This document shows, in pieces, positions 1 through 8,029 of a stretch of DNA of 54,853 nt. The position numbers were made by a program, and so were the translations under genes. Numbering within the stretch: position 1 is the stretch's first letter; each line of letters opens with the position of its first letter. The notes under the pieces are model-generated. The model saw nothing but the letters and a program-made list of their open reading frames with translations, was not told where the DNA came from and did no database searches. The DNA is from Candidatus Delongbacteria bacterium (lineage in GTDB: Bacteria > JAGOEH01), in contig JAGOEH010000002.1 of NCBI GenBank assembly GCA_017997825.1, positions 1-54,853 on the forward strand, given 5' to 3'.

Positions 1-732
1 ACCCTGCGTCATTACGTAGGGTTCGGCGAATAGCTGGAAATATCCGATGATGGTCATAATGTCCACCAGCAGCGTAGTCGGTGCCAGCTGGGGAATGGTA
101 ATATAAATCTGCTGTTGCAGCCATCCTGCTCCGTCCAAACCGGCAGCTTCATACAACTGATCGGGAATGGACTGTAAGCCGGCCAGATAAATCATCATAT
201 AGAATCCGAAATTTTTCCAGACACTAAGAATAATCAGGGCCGGCATGGCCCAATGGGGATCACCCAGCCAGTCGACTGCATTAATCCCTAAAAATGACAG
301 CATGTAATTGATCACACCGAATCGGGGATGATAGAGGTAACGCCATACCACCGATACGGCGACCAAGGTGGTGACAACCGGCATAAAAAAAGCCAACCGG
401 AATCCGGCTTTACCCCACAGTATTCGGGAATTGACGGCCAGAGCGGCCGCCAAAGCGGCCAAAACGGTCAGTGGTCCGGCAATCAGTACAAAATAGCAGG
501 TGTTGCCCAGAGATTTCCAAAAGAGAGGATCGGACAGCAAGCGGGTGTAATTCCCCAATCCGACGAACCGGGCAAACCGCCAGTTCGCCAGAGAATAGAT
601 GTCGAAATCGGTAAAACTCATGATCCAGGCAGCCAGGACCGGCAAAAAGAAAAACACTCCCAGAGTGGCCAGGGCCGGGGCCAAAAAAAAATAAACGGGA
701 TGATGGGCTCGCCGAAAAGACTTGATCGGCAT
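1..732 (-). CDS. Sugar ABC transporter permease, MalF/UgpA type (3' end outside window)
   Basis: Inner-membrane permease subunit of a carbohydrate ABC importer. About 244 residues are visible from the ATG at 732; the C-terminus lies beyond the left edge. Hydrophobic segments appear near residues 13-35, 75-97, 110-130 and 157-180, with a further one starting near 222. The cytoplasmic EAA loop that contacts the ATPase is clear near residues 194-212 (EAAGLDGAGW...TIP). It starts 32 bp after the binding-protein gene stops, so the two are surely one transcription unit; the second permease expected in this family should follow outside the window. The family assignment is firm; the substrate (malto-oligosaccharide, glycerol-phosphate or other) cannot be told from the sequence. 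Confidence 0.9.
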   Translation of the reverse strand, partial: MPIKSFRRAHHPVYFFLAPALATLGVFFFLPVLAAWIMSFTDFDIYSLANWRFARFVGLGNYTRLLSDPLFWKSLGNTCYFVLIAGPLTVLAALAAALAVNSRILWGKAGFRLAFFMPVVTTLVAVSVVWRYLYHPRFGVINYMLSFLGINAVDWLGDPHWAMPALIILSVWKNFGFYMMIYLAGLQSIPDQLYEAAGLDGAGWLQQQIYITIPQLAPTTLLVDIMTIIGYFQLFAEPYVMTQG

Positions 733-764
733 GATTCTCCTCTATGGTTGGACAGGGTTGATCA

Positions 765-2099
765 TTACTCGGCCGGAATCAGGCCGCGTTCCAGTAAGTA
801 GCGCCGCTTTTCCAGCAGATAATCGATATCCCGATTCAGTTCCGGGATCATATCCGGCAGGTCGATACGCTCAAAGATGACACGATCCAAATGCTCCTGC
901 ATCTTGATCGCCGTCATTTCCCATTCTGCAATTTTGGGGGATGGCGCTACCGATTCCAGCTGATGATAAAAAGGAAGCATAATCGAATCATGGGTAATGC
1001 CGGCTTTTTGCCAGGCTGATTTGACTGCCGGCAGATCCTGGGTCAACCGGTAAAATTCCGCCTGGGTTTCGGATCGGGTCAGGTATTCTATAAAACGCCA
1101 GGCCTCGGCCGGGTATCGGGTGGATTTAAACATCACCAGACTGGAACCACCTGCCGTCGAGAATCGCCGGGATTCTCCCGGTAACATGGCGGTTGACCAA
1201 CGTCCCTCCAGCTTGGGAATCCGGTTTCGAATTTCGCCGACATTCCACGGCCCCGTCACCATCCAGGCAAAATACCCCTCTTCAAATCCTTGATAAATAT
1301 TGGTAATGCGAGTCATGTCCCGAGGGGCCAGCCCCTGTTTGAAAAACTGAATATAAAGGGTAAGTGCCCTGATGGTAGCCGGATCATCGAAGGCCCCCCA
1401 TTGGTTTTGTTCCTTGAGCAGCGATCCTCCATAATGAAGAATCATCAGAGCCGGTATCTGCCAATCCCCGTGAACCAGCGAAAAGAAAGCACTGTAACGA
1501 TCAGGATAGCGATGCTTGATGGCTTGCGATACCTCCAGCCATCCCTGCCAGGTTTCCGGCGCTTGCAAGTACCCAACCTCCTTCAAAATATCGGTCCGGT
1601 AAAACACCAGCCGTGTATCCACATACCATGGAATTCCCCATACCTGTCCTCCCATTCGGTTGGTCTCCCAAATACCCTGAAAAAATTGATCCGGATCAAT
1701 GACGCCGGATTGTTGTATCATCGAATCCAGCGCATATAATGAACCAATGGCCTGGAACTCCGGGATCCAAGTGTTACCCAATTGACATATATCCGGAGTG
1801 GAATTGCCGGCAAAGGCCGTCAACAACTTCTCATGCGACGCCGACCACGGAATAGCCTGAACCTCGACCTCGATTCCCGGATTCATCCGCTGAAATCCGG
1901 GGATCATCTCCTCAACCTTTTCCCCTTCAAATCCCATGGCCCAGAATGTCAGCCGGATTTTTGACGAGGAATCAGACCATGAATCTAAATTATTTGTGCA
2001 GACGCCCCCGATCATTCCCACTACCATAACAAGATATATCAATCGTAATCGAACCGCCCCCTCTCCCCGTAATCTCCATCGTATGCGCCGTTTTTCCAT
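765..2099 (-). CDS. Extracellular solute-binding protein of sugar ABC importer
   Basis: Captures the sugar outside the inner membrane and delivers it to the permease encoded just downstream. A basic N-terminus is followed by a hydrophobic signal segment ending in GMIGGVC, which looks like a lipoprotein signal, although valine next to the cysteine is not a usual lipobox residue. The mature part has family-1 binding-protein features: an N-terminal FWAMGFEG strand, TPDICQLGNTW, WGIPWYVDTRLVFYRTD, and a C-terminal PAEAWRFIEYLT segment. In-frame ATGs lie at 2111, 2105 and 2099; I chose 2099 because GAGG sits about six bases upstream. The frame is also open from a TTG at 2153. A good promoter lies at 2304-2331. 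Confidence 0.88.
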   Translation of the reverse strand: MEKRRIRWRLRGEGAVRLRLIYLVMVVGMIGGVCTNNLDSWSDSSSKIRLTFWAMGFEGEKVEEMIPGFQRMNPGIEVEVQAIPWSASHEKLLTAFAGNSTPDICQLGNTWIPEFQAIGSLYALDSMIQQSGVIDPDQFFQGIWETNRMGGQVWGIPWYVDTRLVFYRTDILKEVGYLQAPETWQGWLEVSQAIKHRYPDRYSAFFSLVHGDWQIPALMILHYGGSLLKEQNQWGAFDDPATIRALTLYIQFFKQGLAPRDMTRITNIYQGFEEGYFAWMVTGPWNVGEIRNRIPKLEGRWSTAMLPGESRRFSTAGGSSLVMFKSTRYPAEAWRFIEYLTRSETQAEFYRLTQDLPAVKSAWQKAGITHDSIMLPFYHQLESVAPSPKIAEWEMTAIKMQEHLDRVIFERIDLPDMIPELNRDIDYLLEKRRYLLERGLIPAE

Positions 2100-2190
2100 G
2101 TCCATCCTCATCTGATGCCAAGCCACCCAATCGACCTTTTCATGGTTTTCCAATCCGATTAGGTTATCCGGCTCTTTTATTAGATGTGTT

Positions 2191-2204
2191 CCGGTTTCAA
2201 CCGG
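2191..2204. promoter_or_regulatory. Palindrome in the leader of the sugar-binding protein gene
   Basis: CCGGTT-TC-AACCGG is a perfect 6+6 inverted repeat, about 100 bp downstream of the candidate promoter and upstream of the binding-protein start. Its size and position fit an operator for a sugar-responsive regulator such as a LacI-type protein, but no regulator gene is nearby. The half-site CCGGTTTCAA recurs in the hairpin at 2414-2442. Confidence 0.3.
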
Positions 2205-2303
2205 TGTCTAAATAATTTGTTCCCCAGGATAATCCATCTCAACGAGGACTAATAAAACCATTTAGACAACACAGATCAAGGAAGATTTTACCGCGCAGAT
2301 TGT

Positions 2304-2331
2304 AATATATCTCATTTTTCGGGTTTGTCAA
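2304..2331 (-). promoter_or_regulatory. Promoter of the sugar ABC operon
   Basis: TTGACA (2331-2326), a 16-bp spacer and TATATT (2309-2304), reading toward the binding-protein gene. This is a near-consensus housekeeping promoter. The leader to the chosen start would be roughly 200 nt and contains the 2191 palindrome. The gap between this gene and the MFS gene (2100-2579) otherwise holds only the hairpin at 2414. Confidence 0.6.
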
Positions 2332-2413
2332 CCCTATAATTCAAAACCGGCATCATTAAACCAAAAGAGCAAAGCGCTGAGGTGTGTTTTTTGGCCGATT
2401 CGGCCATGGGAGC

Positions 2414-2442
2414 GTGAGATCCGGTTTCAATCCGGATCTCAC
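2414..2442. repeat. Perfect 11-bp stem-loop between MFS and ABC genes
   Basis: GTGAGATCCGG and CCGGATCTCAC are exact reverse complements around a 7-nt loop. It lies about 140 bp past the MFS stop. It has no T-tract on either strand, so it is not a standard intrinsic terminator; it may be a processing or stabilising hairpin, or an operator. Confidence 0.5.
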
Positions 2443-2579
2443 ACGTACCGGTATCGGAATCCGTTGTTGAGCAGCGGATTAATATGGATCAACGACCACC
2501 AATCTCAAGCATGGGATGGTGGCAAAGGATATCCGCTTACCGAAGAGAATGTCTTGCGTCCGTCCGATCCGGTTCCGGT

Positions 2580-3776
2580 TTAACTGGTTTGCCGGAATTT
2601 AGCGCTGAGGGCCAGGATTCCGCCCAACAGAGAGACTCCGGCGGCCGCCAAAAAGGCGGTTTGATAAGTGAACATGGCTCCGATGCGAGGGCCGAATACC
2701 CCGGCCAGGCTGAAGGCGCTGAACAGGATGCCGTAATTGACGCTGATGTTTTTACTTCCGAAAGAATCGGCGCAATAGGAGGGAAATATACCCAGATAGC
2801 CGCCGAAACACAAACCGACCAGGATGAACGCCAGGGTCAGACTGATGATATGGCCTGCCACCCATGGCAGAGAGATCATGACGAGAGTTGTGATCAGGAA
2901 CATGGAGCCTAGGGCTTCGAGCCGTCCCAGTTTATCGGAAATGGCCCCCCACAGGACCCGTCCCAGGGCATTGGCCAACGCCAGGATTCCCACAATGGTG
3001 GCCGCCATGGCCGGAGCGGCCTGAGCCAGCTCCTGGGCAATCGGAGAAGCTTGGCTGATCAGCATTAATCCGGAAAAGGTTCCGAAGGCATACAGCAGAA
3101 ACATGAACCAGAATTTACTTTTTTTCAGCATTTCCCGCCAGGTGATATCCGCCGCCATGGGTCTTGCACCCGGCTTACTTCGGTTGAAACCGGCCGGAGA
3201 ATAATCCTTGGGAGGACTGGAAATAAAATAAGCCGCGGCCAGCATTACCACTAGAAAAGCCAGCCCCATGACCTTAAAGGTTCCCATCAATCCCAGACCG
3301 GGCGAATCCAGTAACGCTTGGGCCAACGGAGCCAGAACCAGAGGACCTCCGCCCAGAGCCCCCACCACCAAGCCGGAAGAGAGTCCGCGTTTATCCGGAA
3401 ACCATTTAACCACCGCCCCCACAATCGCGCCATAGGCTATCCCGCTGCCGATACCCATCATCAGACCATAGGTCAGATAGAGCGTGACCATATTCCAGCT
3501 GAAACCGGCCAAAAACACACCCAGGGCAAAAATAAGGCTGCCAACCATCACCACGGCCCGTGGGCCCTTCTGATCGGCAAATTTACCGCCCGTGATGGCT
3601 CCCAGCGGCAGGCAGGCGATGATCAATGAAAAAGCCAGCACCGACTGTTCACGGCTGCAACCGAAATGCGCCATGATAGGTTTGGCAAATACACTGGATG
3701 CATAAGCTGATCCCTGACACAAATTAGAAAACATACCGGCAATAATCACCAGCCAGCGGCGCTTGTCTGCGTCCAC
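2580..3776 (-). CDS. MFS transporter, oxalate/formate antiporter (OFA) family
   Basis: A 398-residue inner-membrane carrier with twelve predicted hydrophobic helices. The N-terminal half carries the OFA-like GMFSNLCQGSAYASSVF segment, a loop 2-3 motif GGKFADQKGPR matching the MFS signature, and YGLMMGIGSGIAYG in helix 4. The C-terminal half has GRVLWGAISDKLGR. Relatives exchange small carboxylates such as oxalate/formate or move lactate or pyruvate; the substrate is not determinable here. The start is GTG at 3776 with AGGAGG five bases upstream. It has its own promoter candidate (3841-3867) although it lies downstream of the TPR kinase gene in the same direction. Confidence 0.88.
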   Translation of the reverse strand: MDADKRRWLVIIAGMFSNLCQGSAYASSVFAKPIMAHFGCSREQSVLAFSLIIACLPLGAITGGKFADQKGPRAVVMVGSLIFALGVFLAGFSWNMVTLYLTYGLMMGIGSGIAYGAIVGAVVKWFPDKRGLSSGLVVGALGGGPLVLAPLAQALLDSPGLGLMGTFKVMGLAFLVVMLAAAYFISSPPKDYSPAGFNRSKPGARPMAADITWREMLKKSKFWFMFLLYAFGTFSGLMLISQASPIAQELAQAAPAMAATIVGILALANALGRVLWGAISDKLGRLEALGSMFLITTLVMISLPWVAGHIISLTLAFILVGLCFGGYLGIFPSYCADSFGSKNISVNYGILFSAFSLAGVFGPRIGAMFTYQTAFLAAAGVSLLGGILALSAKFRQTS

Positions 3777-3840
3777 AGTATCCTCCTTTAGTTGGTGGGG
3801 GTTGGGGCTTGTATCAAGAGTCTATTAAACGATATGAATA

Positions 3841-3867
3841 GTTATACAATTTTTGGACTATTGTCAA
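3841..3867 (-). promoter_or_regulatory. Candidate promoter of the MFS transporter gene
   Basis: TTGACA (3867-3862), a 15-bp spacer and TATAAC (3846-3841), about 65 bp upstream of the GTG start. The spacer is a little short, but both hexamers are good and the surroundings are AT-rich. Confidence 0.45.
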
Positions 3868-3916
3868 GGCTAAAGATAAATTCGGTGAAAAAATTCCGGA
3901 TCAGCTCCAGTCACTT

Positions 3917-6106
3917 TTATTCCGGGATCGATGGGGCCGAAACAGGCAGAGTGAAATAGAAGGTCGATCCCTTTCCGATCTGGCTCTCACACCAGATACG
4001 GCCGCCATGGCGTTCCACCATATCCCGGCACAATACCAGACCCAGTCCGGTCCCCCGTTCATCCGCCGTGCCGATAGTGGAATAATTTCCGTCCACTTTG
4101 AATATTCTAAGCAACCCATCCTGAGAAATCCCAATTCCGCTGTCCCGGATGGAGATCAAACTATCATGATTTTGGGGCCTGCCGTTGATCCAGACCGATT
4201 GTTCAGGATAACTGAATTTGATGGCGTTGGAGATGAGATTCTGAAGAATCAGCTGGATCATGTTCTGATCCGTCCAAACCATCATTCCGATCGGAACCTG
4301 ATTCACCAAGGCAATATCTTTGGCGGCCGCCTGGGTTTTCAGATAAGTGAGGACTGTTTTTACCACTTGATAAAGATTGATCTCTCCCGGATTAAACTCA
4401 ATTTTCCCCATTTGCAGCCTGGACCAGGTCAGGATATCCTCCAATAATTCCAATTGGCTTTTAGCCGCTTGATTGATCTCCTGACTGTACAATCGGATCT
4501 TTTCACGGGGCAGGGTTTCCGATTCCCGGTATAGCATTTCGGTCAGTCCCAGAAATGCGGTAAAGGGACTGCGAAGATCGTGGGAAATGATGGAAAACAG
4601 TTTATCCTTATTGGACAGGGTCATTTTAAGCGCGTCCTGAGAACGTTCCAACTGCTCTTTTTGCTGATTGATCAAATCGTTTTTTTCACTTAACAGCCGA
4701 TGGGCTGTTTTTTTGGCTCGGTATCGGGTATAGACCCCTGCTACCAGTAGTAAAGACAATCCCAACAGGGTCAGGATAAACCACTGAAACCGCTTTTCAT
4801 AAGCCTTTTCGCGGGTCAGATGGGCAATCTCATTTTCCCGGTGCTCCGTCTCGTACTGAATGTTGAGGGCGGAAATAAGCCGGTTTTTTTCAAGATTAAG
4901 GATGGTATCCTGAATGGTCTGTACTTTTTTCCGGTATTCCAATGCTTCCCGATAGTGTCCCAGGGATTGATGGATTTCCGAAAGATACTGGTAACTATCC
5001 TTGATCCTGGGTTTGGCCTGGATCTCCTGAGCAATGGATAAGGCTTCTTCCAGTTCGGCGATCGCCAGCCAAAAGTTGCCAAGACGCCCATCCACGTATC
5101 CCATAGCATTCAAAGTCTCCGCATACCCGTTTTTCGTCCCCGGCAGATTCCGGTAAATTTCCCACGCCTTCTGATAAAATGTTCGAGCTTTGGCAAACTG
5201 AAGCTGGTCCCGATAAAGACTACCCAGATTGTAATAGGCAAAGGCAATACTGACGGGATTATTAACCTTCTCGCTGATTTGCAGACTTTCCGTAAGGTAC
5301 TGTTCCGATTTCTGGAATTCAGCTTTTTTGGCATAGATAGAACCCAGTTTCGAGGTAATGATGGATCGGAAATTAAAATCCTGTTCCGAATCAGCCACAT
5401 CCAGGGCCATTTCCAAATAAGACGCCGCCTGATCATAATCCTTCAGGTAGATAAAAACATCGGAAAGATTGGCCCGGGTTAGAGCCAGCGATCGTTTATT
5501 CCCTAAGGTCTCTTTCAGACGGAGGGATTCCAGATAGAATCGAATCGAGGTATCATAATTTCCAAGATAGTAATTAACGATCCCCAAATCATTCGCATTG
5601 ATAGCCAATCGTTCCTTATCACCAATCTCCATAAAAACGGTATGGGATTTTAAATAGAATTCGAAGGCCCGGGTCAGGTTATCTTCATTGAAATAGTTTT
5701 GCCCCAAATAATTATAAACAATGCCCTCGCCGGTTCTGTTACGAATGGATTGATAGATATCCAAGGCTCTGAAATAGCAGAAACGTGCCGAATCAGCCCG
5801 TTTCCACTGGGCATGGTATTTGCCCATTTCTTTCTGGAGATCCGCTTCACCCTGAGGATAGCTGAGCGCTTTGGCAAGATTGATCCCCGTCTCGCCATAA
5901 TGCCGGGCCAGACTTGAATCATCGCTCCGATAAGCATAAACCAATTGAATCAGGATATCGATCTTGTCTCGTCCCTGAACCTCATTCAGTCTTGATTCCA
6001 GGTTGCGAATCCGGGATTTGTCCAGCTTGACCTGAGTCATAGTCAGTAGGCTTTGCGCCGGCAACCACGACGAAAATATCAGATAAATCCATAGAAACTT
6101 TTTCAT
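3917..6106 (-). CDS. TPR-repeat sensor histidine kinase
   Basis: A membrane kinase of about 729 residues. Order from the N-terminus: signal peptide (MKKFLWIYLIFSSW), a periplasmic array of TPR helical pairs over residues about 45-400, one transmembrane helix near 441-460, a coiled coil, a HisKA domain with the phosphorylated histidine at about 509 (ISHDLRSPF), and an ATPase domain with N-box (NLISNAIKF), G1 (RDSGIG) and G2 (GTGLGL). All catalytic boxes are intact. The ATG at 6106 is chosen because it begins the signal peptide; the open frame extends 16 codons further. No response regulator is adjacent, so the partner is unknown. The sensor half resembles the TPR regions of the GGDEF protein at 16840 and the Cys-motif protein at 38336. 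Confidence 0.9.
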   Translation of the reverse strand: MKKFLWIYLIFSSWLPAQSLLTMTQVKLDKSRIRNLESRLNEVQGRDKIDILIQLVYAYRSDDSSLARHYGETGINLAKALSYPQGEADLQKEMGKYHAQWKRADSARFCYFRALDIYQSIRNRTGEGIVYNYLGQNYFNEDNLTRAFEFYLKSHTVFMEIGDKERLAINANDLGIVNYYLGNYDTSIRFYLESLRLKETLGNKRSLALTRANLSDVFIYLKDYDQAASYLEMALDVADSEQDFNFRSIITSKLGSIYAKKAEFQKSEQYLTESLQISEKVNNPVSIAFAYYNLGSLYRDQLQFAKARTFYQKAWEIYRNLPGTKNGYAETLNAMGYVDGRLGNFWLAIAELEEALSIAQEIQAKPRIKDSYQYLSEIHQSLGHYREALEYRKKVQTIQDTILNLEKNRLISALNIQYETEHRENEIAHLTREKAYEKRFQWFILTLLGLSLLLVAGVYTRYRAKKTAHRLLSEKNDLINQQKEQLERSQDALKMTLSNKDKLFSIISHDLRSPFTAFLGLTEMLYRESETLPREKIRLYSQEINQAAKSQLELLEDILTWSRLQMGKIEFNPGEINLYQVVKTVLTYLKTQAAAKDIALVNQVPIGMMVWTDQNMIQLILQNLISNAIKFSYPEQSVWINGRPQNHDSLISIRDSGIGISQDGLLRIFKVDGNYSTIGTADERGTGLGLVLCRDMVERHGGRIWCESQIGKGSTFYFTLPVSAPSIPE

Positions 6107-6226
6107 GATAATCGAGACCCGATCAGGGTTAAGTTTAATGATCCGGCCAATCATCGAGGATTAATCGATCGGCGGCCGCATCATCCAAACGGATTGTTTT
6201 TACTATTAAACACGATCCTTGATTCT

Positions 6227-6255
6227 AAAATAAAATAAATCAGCAGGATTGTCAA
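6227..6255 (-). promoter_or_regulatory. Promoter of the TPR histidine kinase gene
   Basis: TTGACA (6255-6250), a 17-bp spacer and TATTTT (6232-6227), with a predicted leader of about 110 nt to the ATG at 6106. It is divergent from the apbE promoter about 75 bp away, so a shared regulatory region is possible. Confidence 0.5.
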
Positions 6256-6328
6256 CTATTAATCCGTTCATTCCGAAAACCGGTTCGGATCAATCTGCTA
6301 CACTCTTGAGCTGTTTGTAAAAACCATC

Positions 6329-6357
6329 TTGACAGCCGGGCAAAAAAATTGTATGGT
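6329..6357 (+). promoter_or_regulatory. apbE promoter, positioned for a leaderless transcript
   Basis: TTGACA (6329-6334), a 17-bp spacer and TATGGT (6352-6357). The expected transcription start, about 7 nt after the -10 box, falls on the A of the ATG at 6364. No Shine-Dalgarno is possible in that arrangement. It also argues against the TTG at 6349, which lies inside the promoter. Confidence 0.5.
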
Positions 6358-6363
6358 CAAATC

Positions 6364-7395
6364 ATGAACCGTTCTATGTTTAAAACCGGCAAAGCCATCA
6401 TCCCCATCCTGTCGGTCTGTTTGCTGATTCTGATCGGGATCGTTCGGTTCCATCAATCGATGAAACCTCAATCCCATCGGTTGTACTGGGAAAAATATGA
6501 TACCCTGGTTGAAATTATTTTTTTCAGCCGGCGCCGAGACTCGGTCGATGAAACCATACTCCAGCACCATATTGAACAGCAGTTGGACGAATTGAACCTG
6601 GTTTTTTCGGTTTATGACACCCAAAGCGTAGTATCCACGCTTAACCGAACCCAGTCCGATCGGGCGGTTATTCCCCCCTGTCTGGCTAAGGTTATCCATC
6701 AGTCGCTGACTCTGAACCATCAAACCGGAGGGATGTTCGACATTACTGTCCGGCCGTTGGTTAAGCTATGGAACTTCAGGCAAGCCAAAATTCCCGATTC
6801 TCTGGATATCGTCCGTATTCTGGAAACTATTGGGAGCCGATATCTGGAAATCAAGAACGATACTCTGATTTACCGTCGATCGGGTATTCAGCTCGATCTG
6901 GGTGCGATTTCCAAAGGATTTATTATCGATTCAATTGCTCACTATCTGGCACATTATCCGGGAATTTCAGCCGGACTGGTCAATATCGGAGGAGATATTG
7001 CCACCTTCGGCTCCAAACCGGTCGATCAGGGATTATGGTCCGTCGGAATTCAAAATCCGCGGGCGACCGACCGGATCTGGAAAACTCTTTCCATTGAGTC
7101 GGGCCAGGCTGTCACCACCAGCGGCGACTATTTTCGCTTCTTTACCGGTCCGGATGGCCGTCGGTATTCCCATATCATCAATCCTCTGACTGGATATCCC
7201 ACCCTCCATCATCTGATCAGCGTCACCATCCTGGCCCCGAATGCTATGCTTGCCGATGGACTCTCCACCAGCGTCTTCGTGCTCGGACGGGATCCAGGGA
7301 TCCAATTCCTAAAAACCCACTACCCCCAGATCCGCTATCTCCTGATTACGGAGGAAAACGGACAATTGAAAGAATACTCCAATCTGAATCCATAA
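6364..7395 (+). CDS. apbE: FAD:protein FMN transferase
   Basis: Transfers FMN from FAD onto a threonine of target flavoproteins such as NqrB/NqrC or RnfD/RnfG subunits, acting outside the inner membrane. The 343-residue protein has an N-terminal membrane anchor (AIIPILSVCLLILIGIV) followed by the full ApbE signature: GGMFDITVRPLVKLW, LDLGAISKGFIID, GLVNIGGDI, TTSGDYFRFF, HIINPLTGYP and LADGLSTSVFVLG, the last holding the magnesium-binding aspartate. Length is normal for the family. It is one of only two confident plus-strand genes in the window and stands alone, divergent from the TPR kinase. No RNF or NQR genes are visible, so its targets lie elsewhere. The start is set by the promoter position. 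Confidence 0.93.
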   Translation: MNRSMFKTGKAIIPILSVCLLILIGIVRFHQSMKPQSHRLYWEKYDTLVEIIFFSRRRDSVDETILQHHIEQQLDELNLVFSVYDTQSVVSTLNRTQSDRAVIPPCLAKVIHQSLTLNHQTGGMFDITVRPLVKLWNFRQAKIPDSLDIVRILETIGSRYLEIKNDTLIYRRSGIQLDLGAISKGFIIDSIAHYLAHYPGISAGLVNIGGDIATFGSKPVDQGLWSVGIQNPRATDRIWKTLSIESGQAVTTSGDYFRFFTGPDGRRYSHIINPLTGYPTLHHLISVTILAPNAMLADGLSTSVFVLGRDPGIQFLKTHYPQIRYLLITEENGQLKEYSNLNP

Positions 7396-7603
7396 GGATC
7401 CTCTTTACCCCCCCATGCAACATCCCCATCACTTCATATCAATCTTAACCGCCAACTTACCGTAAATTGTACGGATAGGCAAAATGCTCCAAACAAAAAA
7501 CATGAGCCATCAGAATCAGCGATTCGCGTAATACCAAGGATGATCAAACGACAGATACGATAAGAGGATTAATGGAAATAGGGTCACAGGAGGGGATAAA
7601 CCA

Positions 7604-8029
7604 TTATTCGATCACTTCCAATCGAACTTTAGCGATTCCTTTAGAGAGCATATCCAATTGTTTGGCGGCCTGATAGGAAAGATCAACAATCCGGTTTTTG
7701 ACAAATGGACCGCGGTCATTGATACGGACTGTAACCTGGCGGTTATTCTCCAGATTGGTGATTTTCAGGCGGGTTTGGAAAGGAAGCGAGCGATGAGCGG
7801 CGGTATAGCTGTACATATCAAAAATTTCACCACTGGCGGTTCGTTTCTGGTGGTATTTTTGTCCATAAAAAGAGGCATAGCCTTCCTGAACAAATCCTTT
7901 GATCGAGGGAGGTGCCGTAATCTCTTTGATACCGGAATGGTATCGGGGAGCCTGAGTGCAAGCCAGGCAGATCATCCCCCACAGAGCGGCGCCTAGCCAA
8001 AATTTATTTGCCGGCCAGTATTTTTTCAT
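7604..8029 (-). CDS. rlpA: RlpA-like lipoprotein with double-psi beta-barrel
   Basis: A small (141-residue) envelope lipoprotein. The signal peptide ends in the lipobox MICLAC. The mature protein is essentially one double-psi beta-barrel: GYASFYGQKYHQKRTASGE, AAHRSLPFQTRLKITNLEN, VTVRINDRGPF and RIVDLSYQAAKQL, the hallmark blocks of RlpA, including the catalytic-type Asp in NDRGPF. RlpA proteins cleave or bind denuded glycan strands at the septum. There is no C-terminal SPOR domain, which longer RlpA proteins use for septal targeting. The gene start overlaps the end of the upstream protease gene by 26 bp; AGGA precedes the ATG, so translational coupling is likely. Confidence 0.88.
   Translation of the reverse strand: MKKYWPANKFWLGAALWGMICLACTQAPRYHSGIKEITAPPSIKGFVQEGYASFYGQKYHQKRTASGEIFDMYSYTAAHRSLPFQTRLKITNLENNRQVTVRINDRGPFVKNRIVDLSYQAAKQLDMLSKGIAKVRLEVIE

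Noticed and set aside
2393-2405. GGCCGATTCGGCC palindrome next to a T-run as a terminator
   Set aside because: The Ts come before the hairpin on the plus strand and are As after it on the minus strand, so it fits neither direction.
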